Part shown: positions 51,816-63,835 of the stretch, in pieces
How positions within the stretch are numbered: position 1 is the first letter of the stretch
Layout: every line of letters starts with the position of its first letter
From: Cylicocyclus nassatus
Taxonomy: Eukaryota > Nematoda > Chromadorea > Rhabditida > Strongylidae
Reading direction: 5' to 3'
Length of the DNA stretch: 64,000 nucleotides
Assembly: GCA_958299035.1 (NCBI GenBank)
Contig: CATQJL010000112.1
Location: 637,001 to 701,000 of the forward strand
Translations under genes and position numbers: made by a program
Notes under the pieces: generated by a model
Told to the model about the DNA's origin: nothing
Database searches by the model: none
The model's input: the letters and a program-made list of their open reading frames with translations, nothing else

Positions 51816-54800
51816 TGATGCAAAATGGTTTGGAGTACGTTTCTAGATCAATTGTTGCAGTAATTATACAAGTCGGTTGCCTAATTTGCTCTGAGGGTCT
51901 TCTGACATGTTAATACACAAAAAATTTGCTAGAAAAGCTTGCATTGTGAAACAGTTACCAAAAGATATAGCAACAAAGGAAATAAAAGAATTTTTAAGAA
52001 TCATACTCTTCGCCTAATTGACGTGGACCTTTTGTTCCGAAAGTAGTATGAAGACTCGAAAATGAGGCAAATTTGTGACCGGGAAGGTATGACTTCTATA
52101 GATAGCGGAAGCAGTGGAGGGTGGAGGTGGTCAAGGTATTTAGGGCAAGTCTGTAGAGAAGGCAGAGCTTGCAAAACATTTGTGAGTGACGTCAGTTGAA
52201 GGAGTACGTTGAAAGTGACAGTTTATCACCACGATGGATTGATACAACACCCGAATCGACATTGTAGTTTGCCGATCAATCGATACCCCGTCGGGCCACA
52301 CTGATAGCAGTAGGAGCAGCACGACGACTAACACGGGGGCGAGGACGTGAACGACGAAATGATGTAGGGGAGGGGGGAGAGGGTTGTATGCTTCCTCCGC
52401 CCGTTTGAGTACTGATCTGTGTGCGTGTTTGTTTGATGAGAATGCAGACTTTAACTGCGCAAAAACCCATTGTGCTGCTGCAATATTGTTGGATCATTCG
52501 CTAGAGTGGAGTTGGCCGCATTATGATATTTAAGAGAAAAAGCGAGATGCTTTCGTATTTTTTCTGGAAAGAGCTGTCGTTTTTCGATGTCGCTTCGGTA
52601 TGACAGTGCATTCTCCATTTTATAGTGGCATTTGAAGGATAGTGCAGACAAAGGGCAATCAGCTGGTCGTCTAATATATTATCTAAGGATTGATAAACAC
52701 GAGCTATCTTATCGAATCTCATTTTCTATTTTATCTACGTCATCGCGTGACGGGGGAAGTCATTGTAGATGATTGTTAAGTAATGTATATGAAAGCTAAG
52801 GATCTCCAAATGAGCCTTGTAGCCATCTCGATGGACAAGAACAAGTTCAGTGAGGCGACTACTTGGGTCACTCGGGGCTAGCTCCCATTCACATATCGAT
52901 TCCTAGAAACCAAACATTGTTTTTTAGGCTAGCTCATAAACTGGCGGTATGATGTTTTGTAAAGAAAAGCAACAGTATACTCTCAAAAATTTGGCTTGAG
53001 CGTAAAGTTTGAGCGCAAAACTAATCGCCTGTGGGCTGAGCCATCCATCATAAGCTGATGTCTTTCAAAGCCACTTTGTTGAGCCTTTGGTGGACTACAA
53101 CTCAAAAATCGAAATCATGGCCAAATCTTCAGGCTGCTGCAAAAGTTTTGAATCTTCGAGCTCAAAATATCATAACTTCTTTCAAAATCAACTTTTTCAT
53201 AATCCTAGTTTCTGTGTATTGAGCAGTTCTTAAGCTATGAGAGAAATACTAGTTCTTGCGAAAAACCTTGTTAAGAAAGAAGCAAGAACTCAACTTCAAT
53301 GCGTTTTTTTTTCAACCCTGTCTTTTTCGACGTGTCAATGCTCGCTGATGAGAACTGACAGGCGCAAGTCATGGGTCATAGTCATGGGTAGACAGGTTTC
53401 TATTTCTTTCTGATTATTCTACAGCCTAAAAGTGCCCATAGGATCTTAGGTATCGAGAGTTTTCCTCGAGTGAATAAAAACGAAGCCTTTTTCAACCTCT
53501 TTTTTGTACATGTATTTATGCCAATTTTAAAATTATGAAAATTTTGACTTGCCGCGAGAGGTGAAAAGTAACTGATAGCTGGACTCTGCTAGCTCTTGCT
53601 TTACTCTAGCACCTCCAACATTAGACTCATGAATTGCCTCTATTCAAAGTTATTGTCTTTCTAATGGTACAATATCACATTACGAGCGAAAATCTCCTAG
53701 AATGTCTGCTTCAAACACAAGGCAAAAAATCGGACAGAACTTATGCAGCAGCATAGTGCATTCGCTATACAACTAATGTTTTGATTTCCTGCTCAGCTGA
53801 GTTTCAGGTCGGTACAAAAGGTCTATTCTGGACTTTCCCGCAAATCTCGTAGCATAAAGATAAACAAATAATTTACGCCTTGTCCGTTGCAGAACGGATT
53901 TGCCGTTAAGACTCTTTCGACGCTACGAGATAGGCAACTCACGACATTCTATTTTTGCTTCTGATTTTCGCCTACTTTCGAAATCTTTCAAGTTTTTTGA
54001 AGGTACTTTCATAACCGACTGTTAGGGCAAACCTTTTGCAAATTAATGCAATTTTTCGTAATTCTTTGATTTGCTTTTTAGAATCACCACAATGTTTTTT
54101 TTTTCAAATAGAGCAGATTTTATACGGTCTATTTTAACTTCGTAGGATTTGAAATGATGAACAGTTCAGGCGCTACTTGATGTATGCTCTTCTCCACTTT
54201 CTAACACTTATCATAAGCCTCCGATATTCGCGAAACTGTTAGTCAAATCGCCGTATTTCTCAATTTTGAGAGTGCGCACTATTGTTTGAATCACAGAATC
54301 TTCATATTTTGGAGCGATGATCGCTCATTTGGTTCATATTTTTAGTAATGGTAATAACTGAGGTTCGGAGCCTCAGTATATTGACGAAATTATACATTTC
54401 AGAAAACGAGCTAGATTACAAAACATTGCATCAATTTGCAATTTGCTTTATCTGCGGCTATTGAAGGCCTTTCAAAAGTCCCAAATAAATTTCTTAAAAA
54501 CAGCGAAAGTTAGACGAGGTAAGGAAAAATCTTGTAAAAAGCGTCCATCGTCTCAGCGCTTGTTAAGGAAATTGCCATGAACTTAGCCGCTGGAAAAGGA
54601 AGAAATTTTGCATTAATTTCCGGTCGAGGTGCTTGTTTATCTCTGCTCGAAGGGATTTGAAACGGAGAGGAAGTACGAACCTTATTTTGCTCACAATCAG
54701 TCGAAACCTGCTTAGCACGCAATATGTCAACTAGTTCGAAAAAAAAAGATTTCAAAATCAAGTGGCACTGTTTGTTTTAATGTATTTATAGGTGCTTTTT

Positions 54801-55396
54801 TAATATAGCTGAGAAGTCATTGAAGATTACATGCACGTCATTGTCACAAAGAAGACTAGAAAAATTCTGGAAATGTATGATACCCACTGCATAGTCTGAA
54901 CAGAATAGCGCACTTACAAGTTGATTATGAAACCTACTTCATCTTTGTCCATTAATGAGATGGAGCGTTCAACGAGAGTGTCACCAAGCGGTCACGCTAC
55001 AGATCAGTCAACGCCGATCACACTACTGGTTGCCTTGTCGTCTCAATCGCAAAAGGAAATATCAATGATGGTGGAAAAAAAGCAATACAGTGATTGCTCG
55101 TAGATCGACAACAAGCAGCGAAATAAAGCGTCTCGTTTAGAGCGCGTGGTCTCCCTGACTCTTCCCCATGGTTTTTTTCGACCACAGGGTCTGTCGTACA
55201 AAAACTGGCATGAATTCTCTTTCACAGTGCCATATGGCCTTGACGTTACGGTAAGCACAAACAACATGCACAACATCGGAAGCGCCAATGTGGCGCCCAA
55301 CTACAGTATCTATCACGCAATGAACGCTCCAAGCAATGGGACGAAACCACGGCGTGTTAAGATGTAAATGCTGCTCAGGGGAGGTAGATGAGGTGT
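51816..55396. other. Long unassigned stretch
   Basis: About 3.6 kb without a recognisable gene, repeat or transposon end. Short minus-strand frames at 52722-52451 and 54761-54510 have no known motif; they might be exons of a host gene but nothing supports that. One secreted-peptide-like frame is listed separately. Confidence 0.3.
55043..55300 (-). CDS. Hypothetical small protein with a signal-peptide-like start
   Basis: 85 codons from ATG. The first 20 or so residues (MGATLALPMLCMLFVLTVTS) look like a secretion signal: short, strongly hydrophobic, small residues at the end. The rest is basic in the middle (RKKPWGRVRETTRSKRDAL) and has five Cys. I know no family. The opposite strand also has open frames across the same bases, so chance is a serious alternative. 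Confidence 0.2.
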   Translation of the reverse strand: MGATLALPMLCMLFVLTVTSRPYGTVKENSCQFLYDRPCGRKKPWGRVRETTRSKRDALFRCLLSIYEQSLYCFFSTIIDISFCD

Positions 55397-55400
55397 TTAA

Positions 55401-55756
55401 AGGCAGCGTCCAGGCAAATCTGGATATATGGGGATCTCACGTGGACATTAGTTTTGGGACCTAATAAGACCCTGCCCAACCGACAGCTCAGATGGTGTTC
55501 TAACTGCTGATTCGCCTCCAAACTGGACCCCAGGATCGTACTTCGCATGGATTCATGGTGCGGCACTCAGTTCCGCATGGGTCCTCGCGCGAAAGCATGA
55601 AAACACGATGCAAGTCGTCCGATAATGCGATCCTGGGCTTTAGTTTGGAGGCGCATATCTCAGTCGTTAGTGAGTCATTTGCGCTGCCGCTTGGACCGTT
55701 CTTTAGTTAGGACCCCAAATAGTCCCCACAAGTCCAGATTTGCCTCGACGTTGCTT
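55401..55756. mobile_element. TTAA-flanked MITE (AGGCAGCGTCC family)
   Basis: TTAA on both sides (55397-55400, 55757-55760); AGGCAGCGTCCAGGCAAATC against the inverted AGCAACGTCGAGGCAAATCT. Arms of about 150 bp share cctccaaactggaccccagg with the element at 36323-37812. Confidence 0.75.
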
Positions 55757-55859
55757 TTAAAAAACCCCAAGACGAATTTTGTGTCTTTGCAAGTTTCTAC
55801 CAATCAGGTTCTCCTCAATTCATCTTTGATCGATAATAAATTAGTTCCCCATGAAACAG

Positions 55860-56040
55860 CTAGGTTGGTTTTGAAAGTTACTTATATGGGTTATAAAAAT
55901 GTGCAAGTGACTTGTTTATACTTGTAAATAATTAGAATAATTTTTAAAAATTTTCAAAAATTCAAATTAGCCTTGTAAAAATGTTTTTTCGGGGGCGTGG
56001 TTGACGCCACGCCCCCTTTCTCCAGATTTCAGGGGTTGGG
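55860..56040. mobile_element. Fragment related to the hAT-like MITE
   Basis: gggttataaaa...gtgcaagtgacttgtttata, a run of aatttttaaaaattt and cgggggcgtgg match the interior of 41541-42819 and the start of 57476-57620. Ends not complete. Confidence 0.5.
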
Positions 56041-56224
56041 GACTCGATATAATGATAATTATATATATTTAAATATTATAGATATTTATAGATATATTAG
56101 AGATTTGTATTGGAGCATGCCAGAATGAAGCAAGGCTCTACGTATCGACTATCTCCCGGTAAAATTTCCACGAGCCTCCCAGTAGATCATCATGTAGACA
56201 CATGGTAATATTTATACAGTAAGT

Positions 56225-56470
56225 TTCGACCCGCATTAGGCGGAAATTGGATTGGCGGGCGTCCGCCTCGCAACAGCTCGCGCCGTTTCGCAGCTACAGT
56301 ACATCATATCGTGCTGAGAACCGAGGTCTGCGTCTCTTCCTTCTCCTCAGTCCCTGCATGGCAAAATGCCAGCGCGATGCGCTCGCGAGACTTCCGGTGG
56401 TGCGTACGCGTCCCTCCTCTGCGTACGCGTCCCTCCTTATGGGATGTTCCGCCTAATCCGGGATGATACC
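56225..56470. mobile_element. GC-rich TIR element
   Basis: cgcattaggcggaaat on the left and the inverted cggattaggcggaaca on the right. Contains a 19-bp direct duplication tgcgtacgcgtccctcct (56401-56438). Target duplication unclear. Confidence 0.45.
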
Positions 56471-57475
56471 GACTGTATATGCAGTTGCTGCGAGTTTCTC
56501 CCTCCCAATTTCTCAGACATTGAGAAAATGATGAACGAAAAGTGGCAAATTCAGCTAGCAATGCAAGCTTCCTCCAAACCAGTTATTGTATAGTTGATTC
56601 GATGATCGCACAGACTGACATCACCGCGATCATGCCCGCGAGTAGAACCTTGCCCCAATACAAACTCACCATTGTACAAGTCGTGCTCTCGCAACAATTC
56701 AGCTGCGCCGCGTGTGGTCCGGAGGGTTTGAGCAGTCTGTGCGGTCAACGAATCGACGATATACTACAAGGCTTTGGAAGGGACATATTGCGTTTGTTAC
56801 GTGCTTTCGAATCAACTTCAGCATCAAGAACCCATAGGATGTCAGTATCTTGCACTAACTTAAACACAGTCCTTGCTAATTATCTATCGACAGCTATTGA
56901 AGGGCTATCAAGATTTTTTTGTTTTTGTTATTTTCGGTCTATTTTCAGTTTTACAACTTTCCAAAATTTGTGTAAACTATAGCTACTATAGAGATTATCA
57001 CGGAAAGAAATGATGCAAAAATTCATGGAATTTGTAAGAGTTGGTAGTTGCCGGTGCCTAAACAAAGACTGCGGAGAGTTCCTTTCAGTCTTTCTAGAGA
57101 TCTGAGACTTGCCCGCCTACACGGATCTGGACTTCATTTTGCCATAAATCGTCAGCTTTGTCGAAAAGCAATAAATGGGCTAGCGGAATCACCTGCGCGA
57201 AGCCATTGGACCTCTGTGCGCTCACCGATCGTCTCTCTCAAGTGCCGCCACTTGCACTTGTCCAAGGGATCTTTGCGCTCTATAATATATTTTAACTGGG
57301 CTTTTAGGTGTTTAAACTTGGAATAAATCGAAACTGAAAAAGTAATAAGTGCATTTCTTGCGTAGATTGAACGAATTTGGCCCTTCAGGTTTGATCATTG
57401 ATCAGTTCCGGTGCCTCCTTTGATCGTTGATCATTTCTGACATATCGCCATAAAATGGCTTGTACGGCGCTGGCC
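56471..57475. other. Unassigned
   Basis: No gene recognised. The 146-codon frame at 56542-56982 has no family signature. A small direct repeat of ttgatcattgatca / tgatcgttgatca lies at 57391-57442. Confidence 0.3.
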
Positions 57476-57620
57476 ATAGCAGTGGCGGACCGAGGAAACA
57501 GGCGAAAAGATCTACATGAGTTATAAAATTACAAGTGACTTGTTTATAACTGTAAAATAATTCTTAAAACTTTTTAAAAAATTTGAATTAGCCAAAAAAA
57601 TTCACCAGGGGCGTGTACAT
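57476..57620. mobile_element. hAT-like MITE fragment
   Basis: Begins CAGTGGCGGACCGAGG near 57480, then tataaaattacaagtgactt as in 55860-56040, and ends at ccaggggcgtg. The right TIR is missing. Confidence 0.5.
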
Positions 57621-57662
57621 TTTCAGTGTATAGGAAATCCTGCAACTACCACCTAAGCTATA

Positions 57663-59043
57663 AACAGGGTCAAGCAAGAGGTGTGGCACACGATCGCTGG
57701 TTACGACCCCCAACCTCTTTTTGCTTTCTCAATAAGACCCCCTGAACCATATACTTAAAATAGCATTACTTGAAGGCCCTGTCAACATAACGGGCTGCAT
57801 ATCCATAATTAGCATGTCAATTATCCCTTGTAGACAATTGAGCGAATTCTGAAGTTTCAAGATACTGGGTCACCTAAGTGAAATCGCCATTTTCCATCAT
57901 GATCAACTTTGTTTCAAAGGTGTAGCTGCTAGCTGTTTTTGCACTCAAGACAAAGCGCTACTCCTTCTTTGGCCACTTCAGAGATCTCGTTTCGAAAGAC
58001 TTCTCAACTTTGGAATTAGAAGCCAACCAAAATCTTGTTTTTCCTATTTTTCGCCTTTGATGGCTGTGCTTCCAACAAATATCACTCAGAGCTAAGAAGA
58101 TGAATCAGGCTCAAATCACTCCTATTCTACGAGGTCTATCGATTCGTATAGATAAAGTTCGCTAAAAATGTTTTTTTGATATAGTTAATGGGATGTGGCA
58201 CCACCCCTAAAAAGCTGTGGCTGCCACAGCTTTTAGGGGTGGTGCCACATTCTATTAACTTACCTTCAAACAGATCAAACAGCTGCGTTTTTTATATCGT
58301 TGTTACTGCTTAAGTTTTTCTTTGCATAGCAGAAATTTCATATGAAAACGTTTCTTCAAGAGAAGATATAATCGTTTTTCCTTACCTATGCAAATGTAAA
58401 ACACTGGTAAAATACTGCGAAAATGTTGGGATACGGTAACATGCTAAGTCTGCGCTACTACGTGAATCGCAAGGGGAGGCAATAAGAATGTATATATTCG
58501 ATAGCCTAAGCCTCGTATTCTACATCAAAGTGATTTGAGCCTGATTGGTCTTCTTTAGCCTGAGATGTTGAAAACGAAATATGGAACAAACGTGATTTCG
58601 GCTTGCTCTTAATTCTTTAATTTGGAGTTTGAAGTAGGATTCCTAATGTGAGCAAGGAAGTAGTAGTTCTTTGTATTAAGCGCAAATCGTAGTAGTTAAT
58701 TACCTTCGAAATAAGGTAACATGCTTGAAAACGACCATCTCACTTAGGTAGCCCTGTATTTGGAAAGAATTCGCTGAAATTTGGACCACAGGGGTTATTT
58801 TACTTGCTAATTACAAAACGATGCTCTTATGCTGCATAGATCTTTGATTATGGTTACTGTACGTATACGATAATGGGTTAAACATCAATGTGCTAGTATT
58901 TTGCATAATGTGCCTATTTAGCATTGTTAACGAATATCATGCTATGCGAACAGCGGACGCCTTGATAACGACCCCTTCCCCCTCCCTGATTTCTCAATAC
59001 AACACCCAAGTGTGGCATGCCACATCCCACCCTTGACCCTGGC
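57663..59043. mobile_element. CAGGGTCAAG foldback, complete copy
   Basis: AACAGGGTCAAGCAAGAG and the inverted GCCAGGGTCAAGGG, with TA outside each end. Long, diverged arms meet at an almost perfect hairpin (58193-58250: gtggcaccacccctaaa, agctgtggc, a turn, and the inverse), whose stem is about 28 bp. 1.38 kb, non-coding. Partial copies at 25566-28529 and 44665-45225. Confidence 0.8.
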
Positions 59044-59045
59044 TA

Positions 59046-59859
59046 TAAAGTTGCAGTATGATTTCTGTGGTTTGCCAATTTGTGAATGAAGTGTCCTGAA
59101 AATACCGCAATTTTGTATGCAGTAACGCAAAATCATTGGAACTCTCCACACTGATTTTGGAGTGAGAAAACTCTAAAAACTTGAAATATGTGTACTGGAG
59201 GTTTTCACGTCTATGCCACCTCCTTTATTCAAGCGCTACTGTAACTGTTATCTTACACTTTTTGCAAATTTGCCACGCCGAGCTGTCGTCTTTCAGAAAG
59301 AGAAATTTTACTGCGTTTTCTTTTGCTCAACGTGTTAATCAACTTCAAGCGCTTTTCCAACTAAGTTTCGCTGAGCTTTTCGATAAATGCTGCAAGTGGC
59401 GTGTGAGAGAACTTTGCTCAAGCACTGATCCCGATAAGCGAGTGTCAACCTTACCGTTAAACGCGTTTTTGAGCCACTTGTTCTGAATTCTAAGGCCCGG
59501 AAAGTTCTATGATCTGCTCAGTAAGTTGTTTTTTTTTCAAGAGAACTAGTGGAGTATAGTTGAAATATTGAAGTTCTGGAAATGTGAGGTTCATCTCGGG
59601 TGTTTTCGCTCAGAAAATGGGTTGTGCGCAGTGCGTTACCAAGACCACCTGACCTACTCTGACCATTCATTCGAGAGTTGCTTGCTCAAAACTCTAGAAG
59701 CTCAGTATTCTAACTAATTGCACAGGAGAAAAGAAGTGTGCCTTAAGCTGGGTTCGTACTGATCTTGCAATTCCTTAATAGTTCCAGCACAGTTTTCGCA
59801 TTGTGGTGGAAATGTTCCGGAATTGTGCTGCAAGCGGTGAGCCGCCCCCGCATGTGGTT
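59046..59859. other. Unassigned
   Basis: No feature recognised. Confidence 0.35.
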
Positions 59860-59863
59860 TTAA

Positions 59864-60270
59864 AGGCAGTGTCCGGCCAAAAACTCGATTTCTAGAAAAT
59901 CCACTTACCGGGGGTTATCCGCAACGCTAAATTCGAAAATCCACATTAGAAGGCGAACAAGAACGGCGAGAACATGCGTTTTCCATAGCCTCACAATTTA
60001 AAGTTTGGCGGTTTCCGCCAAGGCTGAGACACAGAGTCGCTGAGGGACCCTACGATTTTAACTGTTGCGGCATGCGTACTCTGCCGCATAGCAGGATCTC
60101 GGACAGCTCGGAGGACCCCGCCCCAAGGCGTAAGTCTCCCCCTTTGGTCGTTTTTCTTGCTTTAGGTCGAGCGTTATGACGTCGCACTTGCGCGATTTTG
60201 TGTCCGAGGGGGGGGGCACTCTCGCATGGCACTAAAACCCCAAAACCCCCATCTTGCCCGGACACTGCCT
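59864..60270. mobile_element. piggyBac-like MITE (TTAA flanks, AGGCAGTGTCCGG)
   Basis: TTAA on both sides (59860-59863, 60271-60274); AGGCAGTGTCCGGCCA against the inverted AGGCAGTGTCCGGGCA. About 407 bp, GC-rich, non-coding. Confidence 0.85.
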
Positions 60271-60950
60271 TTAAGCGACGCGAAATGACAATTTTTGACT
60301 TTCTCCAACGGTTTTAATTGCCTTGCCCATTTTCGTCTCATTCTTGCATCTTGCTTCTCCTTGCAATATAGAGGATTACGGACTCGAAGCGAGATTCGAG
60401 GATGAAACGGAAATCGCGAATTTTTCCTTGTGTTTTCATGATATTGGATTTTTGGGCGTTTCAGCTCCATTGCATAACTATTACTGCTTGCTCTTTCGTT
60501 ATTGACTACTTTCCGCTTTCGATGAAAAACTCCAAACTTGGAGAAATGTGGACGAATGGAGGCGGCATTAATTTCTGGCAGTTTCAGCTGATGCACAAAA
60601 CAAAATAGCGCTCATTCTTGTACATATCTTCATATACGAAAATATTTCAATCACAAGAGCAAGCGAGATACAAGAATGAGGTTAAAGCAACCAAAATATA
60701 CTATGAAAACTATTGAAAAAAGCTAATAATTACTATTTAGCGCCACTGAAAACCGCATGCGGGTGGCTGTAGCGCATGCAGCACAGTATCGGCACAGGTC
60801 CAGCACAGTGCGAGAATTGTGCTGGAGCTGTTTCGGAACTTCGGGATCAGTATAGACCTAGCCTTAGAGTCATGTTACGTGCCCTTGGCCCAACTCCATC
60901 AGCTCTCGCATGGATGAGTCATCAAGCAGGCAGTGAATTGTCCGCATCAA

Positions 60951-61356
60951 AGGCAGTGGCTCGGCAAATCTTCGACCTGGAGTTTTTTCGCTTACCTAGG
61001 GTAATTCGATACTCAGAATTCGAAAATCAACATTGCAGAGTGCAAAAATGGAGAAAACCGATTTTTCCAAAACCCCTCATTTTGAATCTGGACGAGTGGA
61101 GCAGTTCCGGCCATGGTTAGAGACGCAGAGTCGTTGCGGGATCCTCATGGTTATAACATTGCGGCATGCCTCCTCTGACGGCGAGAGGGGAATCGCAAGC
61201 TCGTCCAAGTGCAAGTAAGAATGGCTTGCGCGTACGGGTTTAGGGGCAGTTTTCTAGACAAGGGCAGCATGCCATGCGCTCGGACTGGCTCACTTCTCAT
61301 GTCTGGGGTGCAAGCAAGCTTCCATATCAAATTTCGATTTTGCCGGACCACTGCCT
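60951..61356. mobile_element. piggyBac-like MITE (AGGCAGTGTCCGG), second copy
   Basis: TCAA on the left (60947-60950), TTAA on the right (61357-61360); AGGCAGTGGCTCGGCAAA against the inverted AGGCAGTGGTCCGGCAAA. Nearly the same length as 59864-60270 and shares internal blocks such as gaaaatc(c/a)acatt. Confidence 0.75.
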
Positions 61357-61507
61357 TTAAGTATTTGAGTACTCAACTCGAGCGTATTCCACTCACTATT
61401 TTTATCGAAAAAGCTCAAGGAAACTTGGATCCACCCAAGCTGAAAAGCGCTCAAACATCCGGTTCACTTTTTTGTGTAGTTTGACTGTTACATTTGAAAA
61501 CAAATGT

Positions 61508-61571
61508 AACAGAGAGAGAGGGAGAGAGAGAGAAAGAGAGAGAGAAACTGACATAGAGAGAGAGAGAGAAA
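61508..61571 (+). repeat. (AG)n microsatellite
   Basis: Purine tract of agagagag with a few a/g interruptions, split once by actgacat. Confidence 0.9.
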
Positions 61572-63068
61572 ATGCAGTGAAACTTTCCCCTAGAAATGTC
61601 TCGTGAAGGTTGCAAATATAATACTTCGTGATTCAAGTCTCATGCAAATTTTTTTTGAATGCAGAGGTGTTCGAAAAAGGGAATGGATTGATAGTGGTCA
61701 CCAGCCTTCGCTATAGCTTTTGAAAGTTTTCCATTTCTTCTTGCACAAAATCAATTAAATTGGCAGGTTCAGTTAATGGTATTGCGTCGCTCCACACAAA
61801 AAATAGCGATATTTCAGTTTCGCTCATAAAATGGCAAATTACTGTCATTCATAGAGTGTCCTAATAGATAAAGTGCGGCCCATAATTATGCAAACACCCT
61901 ACAATCTGAATTATTGGGACTTCTCCGAAGACAGAATAAAACCGTTGTTACTACGTGAGAGAGCAGAGCCAAAATGGTATACGCGCCACAAGAATGAAAA
62001 TCGTGTCAATCTCTGGGATGTTTTTGCGACGAATGCGATTTTTTAGCGGTTCATTACGAACACCTCAAACAACGCTCCTTTTTTTACTCAGAACTGCGAT
62101 CTTTCGAGTCAAGATTTTTTTGAAGTCACAGTCCAGTATCTGCCACACACTAAACTCAATGCTGTTCAAAAAATGAGCGTCACCTTTCTCAGATTGTTAA
62201 AGTGCTTTTGAAGTTGAGCTTTGAAAACGTCCGTTTTTCTGTGGTTTTAGCACCCCAATTAGCTTCTAGCAAGGCTATGAAATAAATTAAGCTCCTTCAA
62301 TAGATATCTTGTGTGAAGCTTCGGGAATCCCTGTATATTCGTTGCGTTCTTCCGGGTTCCAACTTTACCCTAAATTTAAGCACAATTTTGAGCCACAAAA
62401 CTCAGCTTCTGTCCCGCGCAAAGAGCTACATGAAGCTGGTGCATTGCTCATATTGATTTATTTGTGCTGAAGTATTTGAATTTTCTGGAGAACTACCTTG
62501 GGGTGTTTGAGCTGAAAGGCCAGGAAAAGCATGGCTGCGATTGAAAACATAGCCATTTTTGTAAGATGACATCTGCATAGGCAAAATACGTTTAGTATCG
62601 CAGAATTTTTCTGGTCAAACGCAAACTCCTACGAATGGTACATATTGTGCGCTTCTTATCATAGTACAGAACTATCAAAAAAGTTTGATTCGTCTTACAG
62701 CATCAGTTGAAGCCAATTTGAGTGCTTGATCCACAAAAAAAGCAGAATTTTCTGAGCGCACTGACTCCAAAAGCATTTCGTGCCATATGAGGACAGTAAC
62801 GCTTTTTTTTTTGAAGTTGCACTGGATCCATTGTGTAGCAGATATCACAGGCTCTGTTACTGTGACTTTGCACAAAAACCTGATTTAAAGGAGCGCAGTT
62901 TTAAGTGAAGAAAAAATAGCTTTCTTTGAGGTTTTCGGCGCAAAAACGCTCCTAAGGCTGACAAAAATTTCAGTTCTTCTTTAGAAGTACAACTGTGGAT
63001 TTGCAGCATTTCACACAAGTGTTAGAGCTCTACTCCTGGCCATAACTTGCTTCAGAGTCGACGGATTC
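61572..63068. other. Unassigned
   Basis: No gene or repeat end recognised in about 1.5 kb. Confidence 0.35.
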
Positions 63069-63072
63069 TTAA

Positions 63073-63614
63073 CACGTTTCGGACCGCGAAATCGCGCGCG
63101 GCGAAAAAGAGTGTACTTTCAGCCGTTAGCCTACAAAGGGACCTTATTTCGCAGCCTGTGGGCCACATTTGTAATCAGCATGTCAGATAAGCTCCATATC
63201 CAAAGTTCTGAGTGAATTCGAAGTGTTTGAATTTTGTCGCTTGAGAGGGACTTTTGTGCTTTCTTGAAAGATAGGAACAAGAACTCAGATTCTAATAGTA
63301 TTCAAAAGTATCTATGTTGTACACGGTACACATCATCATTGAAACTAGGGTTTTTCTCTTCGAAATCAAAGCAAAGAAAAGTTGCGACGTCGCACGCGTC
63401 GTTCGCGTCGCCGCACTTCGTTGCAACTGTTGTTCGATTTGTGCTCATATCTCCTAAACAAATAGCGGCGGCACAACTCTACAGAGTCACTTGGAAAGTA
63501 GAAGCTTTAGCCTTTGACTTGATAACCTTGGGCTAAGAGAAAACCTTCTGTAAACGTCAAAAAGATCCTTCAAAGCAGGGTGCTGCACCATGTGCAGCAC
63601 CGGCCCGAAACGTG
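63073..63614. mobile_element. piggyBac-like MITE (CACGTTTCGG, TTAA flanks)
   Basis: TTAA on both sides (63069-63072, 63615-63618); CACGTTTCGGACCG against the inverted CACGTTTCGGGCCG. 542 bp without a transposase frame. Its CACGTT start is shared with the MITE at 50468-50709. Confidence 0.8.
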
Positions 63615-63674
63615 TTAAACCAAGGGCATCATTCGACTCAAATTGGCGCGCCGCATCTTCTGATGTGTTTAAGT

Positions 63675-63835
63675 CCCGCTCAGACACAGTAGAAGGCCAG
63701 AATCCACAAATAGTTTCAGATTTTTGCTCATAGTAAGTTACTCAGTGCTCTACTTATTCATTGCACTCACTGAGCAACCTACCGCAAAAATCTGAAACGA
63801 TTCTGGAATCTGGCCTCCTACTGTGTCCAAGCGGG
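63675..63835. mobile_element. Small hairpin MITE
   Basis: CCCGCTCAGACACAGTAGAA against the inverted CCCGCTTGGACACAGTAGGA; pairing continues for about 60 bp in total (ggccagaatcc, tttcagatttttgc). 161 bp. Confidence 0.7.
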
